Origin: Botryllus schlosseri
Taxonomy: Eukaryota; Chordata; Ascidiacea; Stolidobranchia; Styelidae
Assembly: GCA_000444245.1 (NCBI GenBank)
Contig: ATSW01007948.1
Coordinates: 1-21,974 of the forward strand
Reading direction: 5' to 3'
Length of the DNA: 21,974 nt
Made by a program: the position numbers and the translations under genes. Shown here piece by piece: positions 17,537 through 21,974 of this stretch. The notes under the pieces are model-generated. The model was not told the DNA's origin, ran no database searches, and saw only the letters and a program-made list of their open reading frames with translations. The number at the start of each line of letters is the position of its first letter. The stretch's first letter is position 1.

Positions 17537-19168
17537 ATGTCTCGGCATGAAGAGTACATATTAAGCATGGATGAAGCCGGCCATTTTAAAGCCCTAATGA
17601 CAAAGTTTGATTTGATGAGAGAAGAGAGAAAATATTGTGATGTCGTCATAACTGTTCAAAGAAAACGTATCCATGCACACAAGGATGTCATTTGTGCAGC
17701 ATCTGATTATTTCAATGCCATGTTTTCTCATGATACGTTGGAGAAACAGCAAGGCCTAGTTACAATGAAAGATGTCAAACATGATGCTGTCAAAAAGTGT
17801 ATCGACTTCATTTATAGCGGAAAACTATCGGTATCCATTCTGCAGTGTGAGGATATTTTAACCTGTGTCACTACAATGCAGTTGATTCAGGCGTGCCAAA
17901 AAATTGAATATTTTCTGCAAGGAATTGTAAACGTTGAAAATTTCTTTCTTGTGAGAGATATTGCTCTGAAATTTTCCTTGAAAAACTTGCTCAACTCATG
18001 TGATTCGTTTGCTGTTGCCAATATTGTCTCCTTGTCGAAGGTTGACGATTTCAATACGGCAGAATTGAGTTTCATATCATCATTGATATCATCAGATGCC
18101 GAGTCTATAATTGATGATGATAAATTAGCATGTGTGCTCCAATGGGTGAATGCTGATCGATGCAACCGTGAAACAAACTTGACGGGCTTGCTTCGATATG
18201 TTAGGGCACCTCAACTTAACCCTGGATATTGCAAGTATTTAATGGAGCAGGAGTCATTATGCCACACCTCTGTCGAACTTATCAGACATCTCTTTTCGGC
18301 CGTCACCGATCATGGTAAAATCGCTAAATTCGATCGACTTGATATTCTTAGTGAAGCAAATATTCTCTCTCATAACTCAATAGTTATCTTCAATGAAACT
18401 ATAGACGAAGTGATGTCATATACTCCATCAGATGGGAAATTGATTCCGGTCATCAAATATCGTGACGCAATGAAGTCGGACGAGTTTATTAGTTGCTCAC
18501 TCAACAGTGTTTTATATATTATTTTCTGCAATCAGCAAGTATTTTCCCTCGACTTGAAGGATGAAAGTCTTTCTTGGACATCTCTTCCTGACTATCAGAG
18601 ATTACATGGAAAATTTCTACGATGCACAATTTATCGTGACAATATCTATGTTGGAGGAAATAATTCCTTGGAAAAGTTGGATTTAACGAAAAATGAGAAT
18701 TGGGAAGACGTTGATTTAGAAGAAAATATCTGCAAACATTCGAAACTAATACTATATCAAGATTTTCTTTTTGTCATTGGGGGTAGAGAACATAATGGAA
18801 AGGCTGTGAACAATGTGATGAAAAGTTCACCTGGTATTAAATGGATAACAGTTAGTCCAATGAATTTTGAAATGGATGGTCCATCTGCAGCTGTTCTCCA
18901 TTCCACCCTGTATGTAGGTGGCGGCTCAAGTAATTATGGTTTGGAAATGTATGATGCTGGGACCAATATATGGACCACCATCACTTGCAAGATCTCTCCA
19001 GCTTATTATCATCTTTTTAAGATTGACTATAAAATGTTTGGTGTTTTCAAGGAAGACGATCGGTGCTTTATTATGGAATTTGATGCCAAAAATAAAGAGT
19101 GGAATGAGAAAAGGCGTATCCTCACAGGCGAAATTTGGGAATCTGGAACGGCAACAGCTTTTTGGTAG
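17537..19168 (+). CDS. Gene 4: BTB-BACK-Kelch (KLHL-type) protein, type B
   Basis: Complete 543-residue single-exon frame. I start at the ATG at 17537 (A at -3) because the protein then opens MSRHEEY, parallel to MSNRREY of gene 2. The frame stays open only a few codons further upstream, without an ATG. BTB about residues 20-128 (YCDVVITVQRKRIHAHK, DYFNAMFSHDTLEK), BACK about 132-245 (LACVLQWVNADRCNR, LNPGYCKYLMEQE), Kelch about 278-525. Clear blades: IYVGG (370-374), FVIGG (412-416), LYVGGG (458-463), with W at 389, 436 and 479. By hand count it matches gene 2 at 70 of the first 100 residues but at only about 51 of 130 across residues 301-430. Family role: Cullin-3 substrate adaptor; target unknown. 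No Ns in the frame. Confidence 0.95.
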   Translation: MSRHEEYILSMDEAGHFKALMTKFDLMREERKYCDVVITVQRKRIHAHKDVICAASDYFNAMFSHDTLEKQQGLVTMKDVKHDAVKKCIDFIYSGKLSVSILQCEDILTCVTTMQLIQACQKIEYFLQGIVNVENFFLVRDIALKFSLKNLLNSCDSFAVANIVSLSKVDDFNTAELSFISSLISSDAESIIDDDKLACVLQWVNADRCNRETNLTGLLRYVRAPQLNPGYCKYLMEQESLCHTSVELIRHLFSAVTDHGKIAKFDRLDILSEANILSHNSIVIFNETIDEVMSYTPSDGKLIPVIKYRDAMKSDEFISCSLNSVLYIIFCNQQVFSLDLKDESLSWTSLPDYQRLHGKFLRCTIYRDNIYVGGNNSLEKLDLTKNENWEDVDLEENICKHSKLILYQDFLFVIGGREHNGKAVNNVMKSSPGIKWITVSPMNFEMDGPSAAVLHSTLYVGGGSSNYGLEMYDAGTNIWTTITCKISPAYYHLFKIDYKMFGVFKEDDRCFIMEFDAKNKEWNEKRRILTGEIWESGTATAFW

Positions 19169-20167
19169 CCTGTCTGAAATATTAAATATGGACTGTGACT
19201 ATAAATAGTGACAATTGATGTAATTATGATTGATGATGATGACATATTTTATGATTACATCCAATATATGACACTGCATTTTGTTTAATGTCTTCATCTC
19301 TTGTCAATCCGATTGATTAAACACTAGTTGAGAGCAAACCATGAGTTGAAAAATATTTGAGAACATAAGCCGACTCGGGTATTTTGTCGAGGATTCAATC
19401 GTTTCATACAAAGATTTACGAAATATGTTCATAAATTTATTGTTTGATACTATTGCCTTATTCGTAATAGCTGAATGTTATCTTGCGGTTTGCCAAAATG
19501 AGTTTATGCAATCCTACATTGATGTTGTTTTGAATACGGTGAAATGCATATTGACCAAAAACTTTTGTATTCCAGTTTGAATATCCTAATCCTCATTAAG
19601 CTACTGTTTTCGTATGGCGGAACCTGTATAAAGCTGTCATTTTGACAAAGCACAGGAAAGAAAAATTGCTCGATCATTTGGTTGGAATGCGTTTGCAACA
19701 TTTTGCTGTGTGTCTGCTTATGTCTCTATATTCAATCTCTAATCAAGTCTGAATGTGGAAGATGGATTGGGTAAGTGTGGGCTAGAATTGTCTATCTCAG
19801 GTACTCAATATATCATTCTGATCCACTGGTCGCAAGGACAGTGTTGGTAGATTGTGTCACAATAGTATAATTGACGATAACTAGTAAAAGGATATCCAAA
19901 TTTTGTCTGACAGTTGAATCATTGTGATGTGGAAACAACTGTTGCAAATGCTAACAGCTAACTCACCATCNTGTCAGCCATTTTTTTATCTGGCTGTTTA
20001 TCTCAACCTAAATGTGTGAAATAGTACATGTATGATTTCACTGTAATAGAATTGAGATGGATTGATAGGTATTTACTGAAGATGTGCACATGACACAGTC
20101 GGTGTTAATTAGTTCATTTTCATCATGACTTGGTCATTTTACATCGGGTTACTATGCTGAAAATTGA
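19169..20167. other. Spacer between gene 4 and the gene 5 copy, no gene seen
   Basis: The BTB part that should precede gene 5 is not present here in any frame I could recognise. ATTAAA at 19316-19321 is a possible weak polyadenylation signal for gene 4. One N at 19971. Confidence 0.4.
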
Positions 20168-21383
20168 TTTCCTTGAATATTGTTTAAACATACAAAATAA
20201 CTTTCAAATACATGCAATTGCTGAAAAATTCTCACTGACATTTCTGGAAAACTCATGTGAAAAATTTTCTATCGATAATATTGTTGCCATATCAAAGCTT
20301 GATGAATCCAACTTGATGGATGCTAGGTTTTACATGCATCTCCTATCTACAAATGCAACGTCCGAAGACATAAATCTTGCATGCGCTCTTTAATGGGTTA
20401 ATGCTGATTTAGATAACAGACTTGTACATCTGGAGAAGCTCTTGGAATGTCTTAATGCTTTGGATATCACTCCTGGATATTGCAGGCTCCTTACGAAGGA
20501 AGAGCAACTGTGCCGTACCTCCAACAACCTGGTGATATTTTTATTCATGACCCCTGACATTGAAAGAAGCACAAGCTCTGGACATTTGGAGAGTCCTTCT
20601 CCTAGCTCGATTGTTCTATTCAATACCATCGCGCTATCTGTGAATACATACTGTCTATCAAACGGAAATGTTTCTGCGTTGGCGATTATGAGTGAGCATG
20701 AATGATGCATATTTCACCTGTTGCGCAACGAAAAATACCTTGTACGTAATCACAACGCAAAAAGAAGTGGTGTACCTTGATTTGGACAGTTTCTAAAGTT
20801 GGTCGGATCTCCCATCTACAATTCGCCACCACGGGCGATATCTACAATGTGACATTATGGACGATTACATTTATGTTGGAGGGCACAACTTCTTGGAAAG
20901 GTTGAATTTAGTGGGAGGCGAAGCTTGGCAGGAGATTGATCTCGGAGGAATATATGCAATAAATCGGGACTTGTGAGATATCAAGATAGCTTAATTTTAG
21001 TTGGTGGGGAGCAGGAGGACGAGCCCTTTGCCGACGTGAAATCCCGTTCTGGCTCTCAGTGGCACGTTATGGATTCCCTGAATTTTGACAGGGTAATACC
21101 GTCGGTTGTAGTCCTCGACACAACGTTATTGTTTGTTTGTGGAGGTGCATTGCTTGACAATCTTGAAGTATATGATACCAACACTATACATCATAGTATT
21201 ATTTCATGTATGAATATGCCACACTCACCATTTCTCTTGTCCACTATTGATAGCCGGCTGTTTGCTGTCGAATGCCACCTGCATCCTTTCCTCTTGAAGG
21301 TGTTTGACAAATACAAGGATCGTAGCGGAACTGTAAGCATCGACATTGCCCTTGACTCTAAGTTTACCCGGGTCAAAAGGTAA
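20168..21383 (+). pseudogene. Gene 5: broken, 5'-truncated copy of gene 3
   Basis: From 20168 the DNA follows gene 3 from 13694 onward at roughly 90% identity by eye. It starts inside the end of the BTB domain (FLEYCLN) and continues through BACK and Kelch to the end. Most of BTB is absent. Relative to gene 3 there is a stop in place of Gln at 20391-20393 and a TAA in place of Tyr near 20796. There are single-base losses near 20668 and 20690, another near 20950 that restores the frame, and one near 21320 that ends the frame at 21381-21383. A 15-base in-frame loss lies near 20600. The loss of BTB and the several independent lesions make a functional protein unlikely. Short frames of 86-136 residues remain open; they are relics. 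Confidence 0.9.
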
Positions 21384-21974
21384 TATCCTGTACTGGAAAG
21401 AGAGTCAGTCGCTATTAGTCTGATGAGAGTGGCTAGATTTTGTGTGGTGGTCGCAGATGGAGTTTTGCACATGTGTAAAATATACTACTTTGGGATGTTC
21501 TTCATTATGGTTGTTCAAAATTTCAAAAATCCTGCGTTGCAATGTTTCATTCTATAGATTATTGATTACAAACATCAATGAGCCTGCAAGAAACTCACAG
21601 AAAAGACGTTACGTTTTCGGTCTTGAATTCTGTTCTACGATTTGACTAATTGGTAGTAAAGCGTAATGGGTGGCAGTATGCTCCTTTGAAATGTATTTTG
21701 GTTTGCCACTCATATTTAACTTGTGTAATGCTTGATCCGTGTTTTAACATGTTGATAATTCTTTANCCTCTTTCTCATTGTGTGTGCACAACTGTANATG
21801 CCTCTTTTNAACACGTTTTTCTATTTTTAAAACCCCATTTGTACTTTGTAAGTCAGAATGAGGNTTTCACCNAATCACTTTACCAAGTCTTCCAACTCTT
21901 TTCATGCATTTCATTGTATTGCAATTTTAGATTTATAATGGTAATTAAAGGATACCTGTAGTGAATCTCATTAC
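21384..21974 (+). repeat. 3' flank of gene 5, copy of the gene 3 flank
   Basis: Matches 14982-15541 in order and spacing up to the window end, where ATACCTGTAGTGAATC corresponds to ATACCTGTACTGAATC near 15520. The duplication therefore continues beyond the window. Five Ns lie between 21766 and 21872. Confidence 0.8.

Noticed and set aside
1-21974. LTR retroelement, endogenous virus or Polinton remains
   Set aside because: No LTR pairs, primer-binding sites, or reverse transcriptase, integrase or capsid-like frames were noticed on either strand.

Overview
This looks like nuclear DNA of an invertebrate animal from a draft assembly with scattered single-base Ns. It is AT-rich, spaciously laid out, and carries single-exon genes of the metazoan BTB-BACK-Kelch (KLHL) class between many short DNA-transposon remnants. 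A tunicate (sea squirt) is my best guess, from a general impression of the proteins and of the short hAT-like repeats, but nothing in the window proves it. No bacterial operon, RNA gene, CRISPR array or LTR/viral element was found.

Layout. All recognisable host genes are KLHL-type and on the + strand: gene 1 (1-887, 5' end cut by the window edge; BTB-BACK only), gene 2 (6916-8598, complete), gene 3 (13323-14981, complete), gene 4 (17537-19168, complete) and gene 5 (about 20168-21383, a broken copy of gene 3 without its BTB domain). By N-terminal sequence they fall into two types that alternate along the DNA: A (genes 1, 3, 5) and B (genes 2, 4). This suggests repeated tandem duplication of an A-B pair. 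Gene 5 and its 3' flank match gene 3 and its 3' flank up to the window end, so that duplication was at DNA level, not by retroposition.

The spacers are built largely from non-autonomous DNA elements. They include a 1348-bp hAT-like element with a perfect 8-bp target duplication (2053-3400), a 192-bp hAT-like MITE with a perfect 8-bp target duplication (4125-4316), a family of GACTCGAGTCAT-rich repeats (1316-1919, 4125-4316, 10480-10592, 12115-12250, with a looser relative at 12311-12766), and a larger hAT-like element (4801-5610). There is also an 894-bp element with perfect 15-bp termini (11034-11927) that shares its interior with the 2053-3400 element although the ends differ, a 31-bp palindrome flanked by an 8-bp duplication (8920-8950), and a foldback element with 42-bp tandem repeats in both arms (16485-17229). 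No transposase gene is visible, so all of these depend on enzymes encoded elsewhere.

Function. KLHL proteins usually dimerise through BTB, bind Cullin-3 through BTB and BACK, and present substrates with the Kelch propeller. In the B pair the BTB is clearly more conserved than the Kelch part, as expected for a duplicated set of ubiquitin-ligase adaptors whose targets diverge. That role is inferred from the family, not shown here.
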